From: Catonella sp963545085
Lineage (GTDB): Bacteria > Bacillota > Clostridia > Lachnospirales > Lachnospiraceae
NCBI GenBank assembly: GCA_963545085.1
Contig: CAUUHV010000011.1
Span: 1-64,000 of the forward strand
Direction: 5' to 3'
Length of the DNA: 64,000 nt
How positions within the stretch are numbered: position 1 is the stretch's first letter; every line of letters starts with the position of its first letter. Made by a program: the position numbers and the translations under genes. This document shows positions 24,915 to 33,412 of this stretch, one piece after another. The notes below the pieces were generated by a model. It was not told the origin of the DNA and ran no database searches. It saw only the letters and a list, made by a program, of their open reading frames with translations.

Positions 24915-25787
24915 ATGTTAACGTTGGACAGAGTGACGGTCAAATTTAAAGATAAGGTAGCGCTTGATTTGGGACGAACAATAGAAATAGCGGATAATGA
25001 CAGAGTCGGAGTCATCGGAAGCAACGGCGCAGGAAAAACCACCCTTATAAGAAGTATTTTAGGTATAGTTAATTACCGGGGAAATATTAAAAGGGGAATT
25101 GATATAGAGAAAATAGCCGTTCACATGCAGCAGAACGATTATATAGATACCGTTCCGATAAGAGTGATAATGGAAATGCTTATAGGAGGCCCTGTTAAAG
25201 AAAATAAAAAGGTTCAGGATATGATAGAGTTTTTTGAATTTGAGCCTTGCCTTAAAAAAAGATGGAAACATCTTTCGGGCGGACAGAAGCAGAGACTTAC
25301 TCTCATTCTTGTGATGTGCTCGGAAAGCCCGCTGACTCTGCTTGACGAAGTGACATCGGGGCTTGATTTTGAAACGAGGCAGAGGCTTATGAATAAATTG
25401 GTGGAATGGTATAAGGAGAGGAACACTACTTTGCTCGTGACTTCTCATTATTATGAGGAGCTTGAGCATCTTGTAAATAAAATCCTTTATCTTGATAACG
25501 GAAAAGTGATAGATTTCGGGAATAAAGATGAGCTGTTTAGAAAATATTGCGGAAAATCGGTTATTCTTTGCGCTCGGAATGAACAGACCGAGAAGATAGC
25601 GAATGAACATAAAGAAATAAAGGCTCCGTCGGGTATGATAGCTTTAAGATGTGATGAGCCTGAGACCGAGATTACAATAGCCGAGAAACTTAGCGGAATA
25701 AATGTTAATTACAGAAGAAGTAATAATGACATAGAGCTTATGACAATTAACGCGAAAGCGGCGTATTATAATGAAAAACCGGACTGA
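24915..25787 (+). CDS. ABC exporter ATPase
   Basis: The 290-residue ATPase has Walker A GSNGAGKTT (35-43), signature LSGGQKQRL, and Walker B LTLLDEVTSG. The C-terminal extension of about 80 residues is typical of antibiotic or lantibiotic resistance exporters of the ABC-2 type. It starts 1 base after the kinase stop, so it belongs to the same operon. Confidence 0.9.
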   Translation: MLTLDRVTVKFKDKVALDLGRTIEIADNDRVGVIGSNGAGKTTLIRSILGIVNYRGNIKRGIDIEKIAVHMQQNDYIDTVPIRVIMEMLIGGPVKENKKVQDMIEFFEFEPCLKKRWKHLSGGQKQRLTLILVMCSESPLTLLDEVTSGLDFETRQRLMNKLVEWYKERNTTLLVTSHYYEELEHLVNKILYLDNGKVIDFGNKDELFRKYCGKSVILCARNEQTEKIANEHKEIKAPSGMIALRCDEPETEITIAEKLSGINVNYRRSNNDIELMTINAKAAYYNEKPD

Positions 25788-25796
25788 CAGCAAATT

Positions 25797-26618
25797 ATGG
25801 AAACGCGAATTCGGCGTATAGAAAGGAGAAGCCCGTACAGGGTTAAAAATATTATGAAAAAATCAATGTTTTATCTGGTTAAATATGAAATTTTAAATAA
25901 TCTGTATAACGGTTATTCGTTCTTTTTCGGGGCGGTATTTCCCATATTTCTAATGGTAATGATATCAAAGGGCGCCTTAAGCGATGTGCCCGCATCTATG
26001 AAACCCGAGGTAACGGCAGGTATTTTCCTCGGTATGTCAATGATAATTCCGCTATCAACAATGTTTTTGGGTTATGCTGCGTCTTTTTCAAATGAGCTTG
26101 AAAAAGATGTTCCTACAAGACTTAATCTTTTCGGATTGTCGGCAAACAGGCTTTTCACAGGGAAGTTAATAGCAAATTTTATATTTTTAACCTTCTGTCT
26201 TATTATATATCTTATAGGAACGTTAAGCTTTGTAAAAGTTGCGCCCCCAAAACCTTTCGCGGCAGTAATATGGGTGTTGTCCCTGTACCTGATTTCGGCA
26301 TTCTGCCTTGCTCTTGCTCACGGTATAGCGAATATGATAAGAAAATTCGGAATTACTTACGGGGTTGTAATGGGAATTTATTTCGTAATGATGGGTCTGG
26401 GCGGCATGATGGGCGTAAGAACAAATGATTTTCCGACGGGACTTAGAAAAGTATCCGAGCTGCTTCCGTTTACTCATTTCGGTAACGGTTACATAGATTT
26501 TTGGATGGGAAGGTTGTATAATTTCGCTCCGCTTGTGCAATCGTTGATATTCTTTGCGGCTGTAAGCGTGATTGTGATGTTTGTTTCATTTAAAGTGAGA
26601 GGGAGAAAGGAAGTGTAA
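25797..26618 (+). CDS. ABC-2 type exporter permease
   Basis: The 273-residue protein has six membrane segments and the ABC-2 fold, with a conserved NxF-rich first loop and a C-terminal HFGNGYIDFW stretch. The true start is uncertain: ATG 25797 gives a 19-residue basic extension, while ATG 25854 gives the more usual MKKSMFYLVKYE start; no ribosome site clearly favours either. It pairs with the ATPase before it. Confidence 0.85.
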   Translation: METRIRRIERRSPYRVKNIMKKSMFYLVKYEILNNLYNGYSFFFGAVFPIFLMVMISKGALSDVPASMKPEVTAGIFLGMSMIIPLSTMFLGYAASFSNELEKDVPTRLNLFGLSANRLFTGKLIANFIFLTFCLIIYLIGTLSFVKVAPPKPFAAVIWVLSLYLISAFCLALAHGIANMIRKFGITYGVVMGIYFVMMGLGGMMGVRTNDFPTGLRKVSELLPFTHFGNGYIDFWMGRLYNFAPLVQSLIFFAAVSVIVMFVSFKVRGRKEV

Positions 26619-26700
26619 GAAGTGAAATATTTAAGAGCGGAGGAATTTGTATAGGTATTGTGCTTATAAAAGAATATTTTAAAACAAAAATCCGGTAATG

Positions 26701-26748
26701 CAAAAACAGCCCGAAAGAGAATTAAAAATGAAAGCTCTATCGGGCTGT
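26701..26748 (-). terminator. Bidirectional stem, terminator of the esterase gene
   Basis: ACAGCCCGA-A-AGAG pairs with CTCT-A-TCGGGCTGT. Read on the minus strand it is followed by TTTTT, so it ends the leftward esterase transcript; it may also end the ABC operon. Confidence 0.75.
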
Positions 26749-26766
26749 ATATGATTTCGGTTATGT

Positions 26767-27582
26767 TTACAGGTCGGATACCCATTTGCAGGAAAGTTCC
26801 ATCCAATCCTGACAACGTTTTTCTATGCCGAAGCCGCTTTTTTTAACGGAGGTTTCTTCGTCGGCAAGGGAAAGACCGTGCCCTCCTTTAGGGAAAATAT
26901 GAAGCTCTACGGAGACGTTATTGTTTACAAGCGCTTCTGTAAATAACAGAGAATTTTGTACGGGTACAGCCGTGTCGGTAAATGTGTGCCAGATAAACAC
27001 CGGAGGTACTGCCGAAGTAACCTGATTTTCAAGACTTAAAAGCTTTTCAAGTTCAGGGCTTGCTTTCTTTCCCATGAGATTTCTAAAACTTCCGGCATGA
27101 GCAAACTTTCCCGATGTAATAACGGGATAGGATAAAATAAGCCCGTTCGGCTTTATTTTGTCGCAGGTTAATCCGGTTTCCCCGGTGAGCCATTCCTTAT
27201 CCCAAAATATACCGAGACTTGCCGCAAGATGACCTCCCGCCGAAAATCCGGCGACTATTATTTTGTCCTTGTTTATTCCGAATTCTTTTGCCCGCTCTCT
27301 TAAATATGACACGCTTACGGCAAGCTCACAGAGTGCAAACGGAAATTCCGCGGGAGCCGCACTATAGCGAAGAACACAGGCATGAAAGCCTTTAGCAAGA
27401 TATCTGACGGCAACCGCTTCCGCCTCTCTGTCAGAAGTAAACTCATAACCGCCTCCCGGACAGATTAGCACTAAAGGACGCTCTCTGTTAATGTCGATTT
27501 CAGGTGAGTTGTCAAGTAAGTAGGTATATAATTTTGCGCTTGCCGTATGATTTGTTTTTATAGAAACTATATCGGATTTCAT
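26767..27582 (-). CDS. Alpha/beta hydrolase (esterase)
   Basis: The 271-residue cytoplasmic enzyme has the oxyanion motif CPGGGYEF (about 41-48), nucleophile Ser114 in GFSAGGH, an Asp in HTFTDTAVP and the catalytic His in KGGHGLSL. It resembles the BD-FAE/acetyl-xylan-esterase branch that removes acetyl groups from plant sugars, and a xylose locus lies elsewhere in the window, but the substrate is not certain. GGAGG lies before the start. There is no signal peptide. Confidence 0.85.
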   Translation of the reverse strand: MKSDIVSIKTNHTASAKLYTYLLDNSPEIDINRERPLVLICPGGGYEFTSDREAEAVAVRYLAKGFHACVLRYSAAPAEFPFALCELAVSVSYLRERAKEFGINKDKIIVAGFSAGGHLAASLGIFWDKEWLTGETGLTCDKIKPNGLILSYPVITSGKFAHAGSFRNLMGKKASPELEKLLSLENQVTSAVPPVFIWHTFTDTAVPVQNSLLFTEALVNNNVSVELHIFPKGGHGLSLADEETSVKKSGFGIEKRCQDWMELSCKWVSDL

Positions 27583-27691
27583 AGGTTTGCCTCCATGATT
27601 GTGTGTATACGGGTATAAATTTCTTTAATAATAAAATTATCACATAAGCTTTATCAGTTCAAGGCTGATGAAAACTTTAAAAATCCGATAC

Positions 27692-27720
27692 TTGACATAC
27701 AAGTGTTTTAATGGTATTAT
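27692..27720 (+). promoter_or_regulatory. Promoter of the infC operon
   Basis: TTGACA (27692-27697) and TATTAT (27715-27720) are spaced by 17 bases, a near-consensus sigma-A promoter. Confidence 0.85.
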
Positions 27721-27906
27721 ACGAGCGCAATCAAAGAAATACCAAGTGAAGTATCCGCTTCCACCTTGACGCAAGTAAGCGTTCCGGGTTTTATTTAATG
27801 AAAATACGGATTCAGTTTTAAAACTGTTCTGTATGCTTTGAATTTACGGCGGGTACATTGGTATCCGCTTTTTTATACTTTTTACCGGGTTTGGAGGTGT
27901 TCATCT
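27721..27906 (+). promoter_or_regulatory. infC leader with attenuator (L20-leader type)
   Basis: The 190-base leader contains several possible stems and ends in a clear terminator: GCGGGTAC pairs with GTATCCGC (27849-27868) and TTTTTT follows. In Bacillota this position holds the leader by which ribosomal protein L20 shuts off its own operon. I infer that role from position and the attenuator; I did not align the L20-binding site. Confidence 0.65.
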
Positions 27907-28413
27907 ATTAGCGATTTAATGATCAATGAGCAGATAAGGGACAGAGAAATCCGCCTTATCGGAGAAAACGGGGAGCAGCTTGGAATCATGTCCTCAAGAG
28001 AGGCAATGAAGCTTGCGAATGAAGCAGAGCTTGATCTGGTTAAGATTGCTCCCACAGCGAAACCGCCTGTTTGCAAGATTATAGACTATCGTAAGTATCG
28101 TTACGAACAGACGAAGAGAGAGAAAGAGGCAAGGAAGAAACAAAAGACTACGGAAGTCAAGGAAATCCGCCTTTCTCCGAATATTGACAGCAATGACCTT
28201 AATACTAAGGCAAATCAGGCAAGAAAGTTTCTTGAAAAGGGTGATAAAGTAAAAGTAACCCTTCGTTTCAAAGGACGGGAAATGGCGCATGTTTCTTCGA
28301 GCAAGCAGATTCTTGATGTATTCCTTGAGAAGCTTGGTGATTCGGCAGTTGTGGAAAAACAGGCCAAACTTGAAGGAAGAAGTATGTCGATGGTTGTAAC
28401 TACTAAAAAGTAA
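27907..28413 (+). CDS. infC: Translation initiation factor IF-3
   Basis: The 168-residue protein is full-length IF-3, opening S-D-L-M-I-N-E-Q-I and ending MSMVVTTKK. It keeps the 30S subunit free and checks start codons. The true start is ATT at 27907, 7 bases after GGAGGTG: the rare AUU start by which IF-3 limits its own synthesis. The next ATG (27919) has no proper ribosome site. Confidence 0.93.
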   Translation: MSDLMINEQIRDREIRLIGENGEQLGIMSSREAMKLANEAELDLVKIAPTAKPPVCKIIDYRKYRYEQTKREKEARKKQKTTEVKEIRLSPNIDSNDLNTKANQARKFLEKGDKVKVTLRFKGREMAHVSSSKQILDVFLEKLGDSAVVEKQAKLEGRSMSMVVTTKK

Positions 28414-28474
28414 AATGCAGTTTTCCTGTTTCGGTACCGGAAGGCTGTTACTTTAATAACGGGAGGAAAGAAAA

Positions 28475-28672
28475 ATGCCAAAAATGAAGACAAAAAGCGC
28501 GGCAGCAAAGCGCTTTAAGGTGACAGGTACAGGTAAGATGATGAAGATGAAAGCTTATAAGAGCCATATCCTTACCAAAAAGAGCACAAAGAGAAAGAGA
28601 AATCTCCGCAAGGCTACCGAGGTTGACAAGAGTAACTTGGCTCAGATGAGGAGATTGCTTCCATACAGCTAA
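28475..28672 (+). CDS. rpmI: Ribosomal protein bL35
   Basis: The 65-residue basic protein is complete and starts MPKMKTKSAAAKRF, the standard L35 opening. It lies between infC and rplT as in most Bacillota. GGGAGG precedes the ATG. Confidence 0.97.
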   Translation: MPKMKTKSAAAKRFKVTGTGKMMKMKAYKSHILTKKSTKRKRNLRKATEVDKSNLAQMRRLLPYS

Positions 28673-28706
28673 AATTTGCGTTTATTCGTTAAGGAGGAAA
28701 TAGAAA

Positions 28707-29063
28707 ATGGCAAGGATTAAAGGTGGCTTAGGAGCTAAAAAAAGACATAACAGGGTTTTAAAATTAGCTAAGGGATACAGAGGCGCGAGAAGTAAACAGT
28801 ATAGAATTGCAAAGCAGTCCGTTATGCGCGCTCTCGCTTCCTCATATGCAGGAAGAAAGAAGAAAAAAGGCGATTTCAGAAGGATTTGGATTGTAAGAAT
28901 TAATGCCGCTGCAAGACTTAACGGTCTTTCATACAGCACGTTTATGCACGGATTAAAGCTTGCAAATATCGATATCAACCGCAAAATGCTTGCGGAGCTT
29001 GCAGTTAATGACGCAGAGGGCTTTAAGAGCCTTGCAGAAACGGCAAAGGCTAAATTGGTTTAA
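28707..29063 (+). CDS. rplT: Ribosomal protein bL20
   Basis: The 118-residue protein is complete, with the basic N-terminal tail (MARIKGGLGAKKRHNRVLK) and the globular domain containing NGLSYSTFMHGL. It binds 23S rRNA early in 50S assembly and, in relatives, the infC leader. AAGGAGG precedes the ATG. Confidence 0.97.
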   Translation: MARIKGGLGAKKRHNRVLKLAKGYRGARSKQYRIAKQSVMRALASSYAGRKKKKGDFRRIWIVRINAAARLNGLSYSTFMHGLKLANIDINRKMLAELAVNDAEGFKSLAETAKAKLV

Positions 29064-29091
29064 TTAACTCACGGAAGGTGAGAAAAGACTG

Positions 29092-29165
29092 CGGTCTGAC
29101 GAGAAATTCTTTCCGAAATCTTTTAAAAGATAACAGGGTAAAGCGCTTTCGTCCGACCGTATTTT
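29092..29165 (+). terminator. Probable end structure of the infC operon
   Basis: CGGTC-T-GACGA pairs at a distance with TCGTC-C-GACCG, followed by TATTTTAAT. The stem is long-range (about 50-base loop), so it is less certain as a terminator. The rest of 29166-29344 holds only the next promoter. Confidence 0.45.
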
Positions 29166-29240
29166 AATATCCTATGAGGACAATAGGTATTGCTATTATC
29201 ATGCTTTTCAGATAAAATAAATCTGAGTGGTAAATTCGGT

Positions 29241-29268
29241 TTGACATTTTTATAATCATGTGCATAAT
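29241..29268 (+). promoter_or_regulatory. Promoter of the EAL-HDOD gene
   Basis: TTGACA (29241-29246) and CATAAT (29263-29268) are spaced by 16 bases. Confidence 0.7.
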
Positions 29269-29344
29269 AGTTTTAACTTAAATAATCGGGATAGATTTGG
29301 AGATTGCTGTTTTAGAGCAGGAATAAAGTATCGGGAGATAAAAT

Positions 29345-30562
29345 ATGTTCATTGCAAGACAACCTATTTTTAATACGAGCAAGCAAGTATATGGTTATGA
29401 GTTGCTTTTTCGTGAAAGCGAGACGGCTTCGGCTTATAATCCCAATATAAGTGCGGACAGTTCTACTGCGGTTGTATTGGGAGGTTTGTTTGAACTCGGA
29501 ATAGATAAGATTGCTGAAAATAAAAAGGCTTTTGTGAATTTTGATTATAATTTTATAGTCTCGGATAATATAGAGTTGGTCGATTCCGATTCGCTTGTAA
29601 TAGAAGTGCTTGAGGACACGCAAGTCGACAAAAGACTGCTTGACAGATTAAACAGACTGAGAAATAAAGGATATAAGGTTGCTCTTGATGATTTTACGGA
29701 AGGGCTTAATTCTCCGCTTGTACGTGTTGCGGATATAATAAAATACGATGTCACACTGACTCCGCTCGATACGATAAGAACTGAGGTAAACAAAGCGCTT
29801 AAAATGAAAAAAATTCTTCTTGCCGAAAAGGTGGAAACGGAGGAGGATTTTCGCAAAGCCAAAGAAATGGGATTTCTGTTATTTCAGGGATACTTTTTCA
29901 GTAAGCCCGTTGTGGTGGGTGGAATTAAAGCCAAACCGGAGATGGGTATATACAGGAGAATTTTAAGTGAACTTCAAGAGGAGGAGCCATCCTTTAAAAA
30001 AATAGCCGCAATTATAGAAACAGATGTCAATATGGCATACAGAATTCTTAAAATAAAGAAACCGGAAGACGGAAAAAAACGTGATAGGGAAAAGGAAAGC
30101 GAGGCTATAAAGGCGGCGGTTGTGCGCATGGGACTGGCGGAGCTTCAACGCTGGGTAAATGTGCTTATGCTTCAGCAAATGTCAAATAAGAAATCCAAAG
30201 AGCTTGTCAGAATCTCTCTTGTACGCTCAAAATTCGGAGAGCTTATTGCCGAGCGCTCCGTAGCTTTCAGAATGAGAAAGTCCGAAGTGGCGCTTATGTG
30301 TCTTTTCAGTCTGCTTGATACGATACTTAATTCAACTATGGAAGAAGCTTTAAAGGATATAGATATAAGTGAGAGCGCAAAAGAAGCTCTTATCAATAAA
30401 AACGGAGAGCTTTCATATGTACTTTTGCTTATGGAGTATTATGAGCAGGGAAGTTGGGATGAAGTTATGGCGATATCGGATAAGATAAATATAAATGCGG
30501 ATATTTTGGGAAAAGAATACCTTTACTCGATAAAGTGGACCAAGAAGGTTATGGAGTCTTAA
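29345..30562 (+). CDS. EAL-HDOD signalling protein (YuxH-like)
   Basis: The 405-residue protein joins an N-terminal EAL domain to a C-terminal HDOD domain, the YuxH layout. EAL residues seen include the E-x-L-x-R motif as YELLFR, an IEVLE strand, the metal pair in LDDF, AEKVE and LFQGYFF. Several catalytic positions of c-di-GMP phosphodiesterases are therefore kept, though many YuxH proteins are inactive and only bind or signal. The HDOD part (about 200-390) lacks the HD metal residues by definition and usually links to stress or cell-cycle control. It sits alone, with its own promoter, in the same window as a c-di-GMP riboswitch. Confidence 0.85.
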   Translation: MFIARQPIFNTSKQVYGYELLFRESETASAYNPNISADSSTAVVLGGLFELGIDKIAENKKAFVNFDYNFIVSDNIELVDSDSLVIEVLEDTQVDKRLLDRLNRLRNKGYKVALDDFTEGLNSPLVRVADIIKYDVTLTPLDTIRTEVNKALKMKKILLAEKVETEEDFRKAKEMGFLLFQGYFFSKPVVVGGIKAKPEMGIYRRILSELQEEEPSFKKIAAIIETDVNMAYRILKIKKPEDGKKRDREKESEAIKAAVVRMGLAELQRWVNVLMLQQMSNKKSKELVRISLVRSKFGELIAERSVAFRMRKSEVALMCLFSLLDTILNSTMEEALKDIDISESAKEALINKNGELSYVLLLMEYYEQGSWDEVMAISDKININADILGKEYLYSIKWTKKVMES

Positions 30563-30622
30563 AACGAGGATTTTCCCACATCATAAAAGTTTTATATGAT
30601 TAAAATTTGTTTGATTTCCCGA

Positions 30623-30751
30623 TTTACATTTCAATTTTTTGTGCTACAATTATAAACTGTATGTGAAACGCATATAAATATTACTGCCACTCGGTTTTTG
30701 GATACTCCGACCTTAGACTTGGCGGCAGCGGATTAGCGAAAGGAGAAAAGC
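30623..30751 (+). promoter_or_regulatory. rpsO promoter and leader
   Basis: TTTACA (30623-30628) and TACAAT (30645-30650) are spaced by 16 bases. The leader contains CTGCC (about 30684) pairing with GGCAG (about 30724) around an inner GGT/ACC-type stem. Bacterial rpsO leaders often fold to bind S15 for feedback; this is inferred from position only. Confidence 0.55.
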
Positions 30752-31018
30752 ATGATATCAAAAGAGAAAAAGGCCGAAATCATCAAGGAATACGGCAGAG
30801 CTCCTGAAGACACAGGTTCGCCTGAGGTTCAGATAGCCATTCTTACAGAGAGAATCAACGAGCTTAACGCTCATCTTTCCGTAAATGCGAAGGATCACCA
30901 TTCAAGAAGAGGACTTCTTAAGATGGTCGGCGCAAGAAGAAGGCTTTTGGCTTACTATCAGAAGAAGGATCTTGAAGGATACCGTAATCTGGTAGCTCGC
31001 CTCGGACTCAGAAAGTAA
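30752..31018 (+). CDS. rpsO: Ribosomal protein uS15
   Basis: The 88-residue protein is complete, with the motifs TGSPEVQIAILTERI and HHSRRGLLKMVGARR. It binds 16S rRNA and nucleates the 30S platform. AAAGGAG precedes the ATG. Confidence 0.97.
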   Translation: MISKEKKAEIIKEYGRAPEDTGSPEVQIAILTERINELNAHLSVNAKDHHSRRGLLKMVGARRRLLAYYQKKDLEGYRNLVARLGLRK

Positions 31019-31045
31019 TAAAGGTTTCACACACAACACACACTC

Positions 31046-31071
31046 AGAGCGGTTAAAAAGCCGCTCTTTTT
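31046..31071 (+). terminator. rpsO terminator
   Basis: AGAGCGG pairs with CCGCTCT around TTAAAAAG, and T residues follow. The remainder of the gap to 31355 shows nothing but the next promoter. Confidence 0.85.
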
Positions 31072-31281
31072 CTACTTTATTTATATTATTATTAAAAAGA
31101 ATAATAACTATAAGCGCAGATTATGAAATGTTTTACAGCCTTTGTAAAAGGAAGCGTGAATAAGCCTGTATAGTAGGCATTAAGTATTTTTCACACCCTA
31201 ATCATATAAAAGATAAAACGGAAAAGTTTATAAAAAGTCTTAATAAAATCTGAAAATGAAGAAGTCATTAAGAAAGAGCGG

Positions 31282-31309
31282 TTGACATATTGCGATATCT
31301 ATTTATACT
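31282..31309 (+). promoter_or_regulatory. Promoter of the NSS transporter gene
   Basis: TTGACA (31282-31287) and TATACT (31304-31309) are spaced by 16 bases. Confidence 0.7.
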
Positions 31310-31355
31310 ATAAAAGTTATGTATTTATTTTAATTTGAAGGAGTGACCTGCACTT

Positions 31356-32753
31356 ATGAAAGAACACAAGAGAGGAAGTTTTTCGGGTAATGTAGGATTT
31401 GTAATGGCTGCGGCGGGAAGTGCCGTAGGCCTCGGCAATATATGGAGGTTTCCCTATCTTGCGGCAAAGGACGGTGGCGGACGGTTTCTGTTCTTTTATA
31501 TAATACTTGCGTTAACCTTCGGGTTTGCTCTGCTTACAACAGAGGTGGCAATAGGAAGAAAGACGAGGAAAAGCCCGTTAACGGCTTACGGCGCCATAAA
31601 TAAAAAATGGAAAGGAATAGGAGTTATCGCTTGTCTTGTGCCTACTCTTATTTTACCGTACTATTCACAGATAGGCGGCTGGGTGCTTAAATACTGTGTA
31701 ACTTACATAACGGGTAACGGAAACGAAGCGGTTAAGGACGGGTATTTCACGGGTTTTATAACAGCTCAGGGTTCGCCTATCGCTTATGGAATAGTATTTT
31801 TGATAATTACGGCAGGTGTTGTATATCTCGGAGTTGATAAAGGAATTGAGAAGTACAGTAAGATTCTTATGCCGATACTCCTGGTGCTTATTATAGGAAT
31901 TTCGTTATATTCGCTTACTATAAGTCATACAGCTGCGGACGGAGTAACGAGAACCGGTATTGAGGGACTTAAGGTATATCTGCTTCCGGATTTTACCGGT
32001 ATTACATTTAAAGAGCTTTTCATTACAGTCATGGAGGCTATGGGACAGCTTTTTTATTCGATAAGCGTTGCGATGGGTATCATGATAGCCTACGGTTCAT
32101 ACGTTAAAAAGGATATGAACCTTTTGCAGTCAATTAACCATATAGAGTTTTTTGATACCTTGGTGGCTTTTTTGGCAGGAATGATGATAATCCCCGCAAT
32201 ATATGTATTTTCGGGACAGGAGGGAATGTCGGCAGGTCCCGGACTTATGTTTATTTCGTTGCCTAAGGTATTTCAGGCTATGGGAGGAGCGGGAACTATT
32301 ATCGGTGCGCTGTTTTTTATAATGGTTGCTTTTGCGGCGGTTACTTCCTCGATTTCCGTAATGGAAGCTATAGTTTCGAGCGCGATGGATTATTTCAAGT
32401 TCAGCCGAAGAAAGAGTGCCATTATAGTCGCTATATATTCCGTAATAGGAATTGTTGTTGTGTGCTTCGGCTACAACAGGTGGTATTTCGAGCTGCCGCT
32501 TCCAAACGGAGCGATAGGACAGATTCTTGATGTAATGGATTATGTCAGCAACAATATAATGATGCCGGTAGTCGCTCTTGCGACCTGTATATTGATAGGC
32601 TGGATAGCAAAGCCGGAAACCGTTATAGAAGAGGTGACTATAGGCGGAGTTAAGTTCAGGAGACGCAGACTTTATATAGTAATGATTAAATATGTAGTAC
32701 CGTTAATGCTTGTTGCCCTTCTTTTACAGGCATTAGGCATAATTAAACTTTGA
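31356..32753 (+). CDS. Sodium-dependent transporter, NSS/SNF family
   Basis: The 465-residue membrane protein has eleven or so membrane segments. It has the family opening FVMAAAGSAVGLGNIWRFPY (about 11-30), which forms the sodium and substrate site in LeuT-fold transporters. The middle YSISVAMGIMIAYGSY and the later VTSSISVMEA segments also match. It moves an amino acid or related amine with sodium; substrate unknown. GAAGGAG precedes the ATG. Confidence 0.92.
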   Translation: MKEHKRGSFSGNVGFVMAAAGSAVGLGNIWRFPYLAAKDGGGRFLFFYIILALTFGFALLTTEVAIGRKTRKSPLTAYGAINKKWKGIGVIACLVPTLILPYYSQIGGWVLKYCVTYITGNGNEAVKDGYFTGFITAQGSPIAYGIVFLIITAGVVYLGVDKGIEKYSKILMPILLVLIIGISLYSLTISHTAADGVTRTGIEGLKVYLLPDFTGITFKELFITVMEAMGQLFYSISVAMGIMIAYGSYVKKDMNLLQSINHIEFFDTLVAFLAGMMIIPAIYVFSGQEGMSAGPGLMFISLPKVFQAMGGAGTIIGALFFIMVAFAAVTSSISVMEAIVSSAMDYFKFSRRKSAIIVAIYSVIGIVVVCFGYNRWYFELPLPNGAIGQILDVMDYVSNNIMMPVVALATCILIGWIAKPETVIEEVTIGGVKFRRRRLYIVMIKYVVPLMLVALLLQALGIIKL

Positions 32754-32769
32754 TATTATATATAAAAAG

Positions 32770-32818
32770 AGACTTTTGTGAAGTGATGATTTCTCATTTC
32801 ACAAAAGTCTTTAATTTT
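32770..32818 (+). terminator. Terminator, probably bidirectional
   Basis: AGACTTTTGTGAA pairs perfectly with TTCACAAAAGTCT and is followed by TTAATTTT. It lies between two genes that converge. Confidence 0.8.
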
Positions 32819-32905
32819 AAAATAAATGTATCGAACAACAGTAAAATCCCTTGCGGCGGCCGTGTAATGGAGAAAGCCCTGCTGTAGGAATGTCTGTCAA
32901 AGGAA

Positions 32906-33313
32906 TCAATTATCAAGAAAGCGCATACGCTCTTTTTCTCTTTCTTTTTTCTTCGGAGGCTCAGGCTTCTTAGGTTTTTCGTAGGCATTATCAAGCTGAT
33001 TTATCATTTTTGTTTTACAATCGTTACAGAATCTGCCCGTCCTTATCATCTTACCGCAGTTCTCGCACTCTATTCCTACCGGTGAAGCTTCCGAAAAAAC
33101 GAGTCTTTCCTCCCGGACCCATTTTTTTAACTGAGGAACGGACACCTTGCATTCCTGTGAAATCTGAGTAATACCGGCGGAAGGATTTTCTCTTATATAG
33201 TTTTTGGTATCCTGAAATTTTTCTTCCAGCTTTTTTTGGCAGTTAGGGCAAAGCCTTGGTCCTGAAAGATAGTTAAATAAATTTCCGCACGCTCTGCAAT
33301 TAGTCACTTCCAT
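32906..33313 (-). CDS. yvyF: YvyF-like flagellar-operon protein
   Basis: The 135-residue protein has an N-terminal zinc ribbon (NCRACGNLF...LCPNC), a short helix-turn-helix-like segment (ITQISQECKVSVPQLKKWVRE) cut here to its core, a second ribbon (CENCGKMIRTGRFCNDC) and a Lys/Pro/Glu-rich tail. This is the layout of Bacillus YvyF (TIGR03826), which lies beside comFC and the flagellar gene flgM. Here it also follows comFC on the same strand. GAAAGGAAA precedes the start. Confidence 0.85.
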   Translation of the reverse strand: MEVTNCRACGNLFNYLSGPRLCPNCQKKLEEKFQDTKNYIRENPSAGITQISQECKVSVPQLKKWVREERLVFSEASPVGIECENCGKMIRTGRFCNDCKTKMINQLDNAYEKPKKPEPPKKKEREKERMRFLDN

Positions 33314-33412
33314 TTGTAATGTTTCCTTTCCATAGAATAACTCTTATTCCGATTATATCACGTATTTAATCTTAATCCAATACACAAATTTTTTTGAATT
33401 TTACTGTAGGAA

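Noticed and set aside
25059..25610. 183-codon frame antisense to the ABC ATPase
   Set aside because: It is opposite a clear ATPase gene; composition is that of a reverse-strand shadow.
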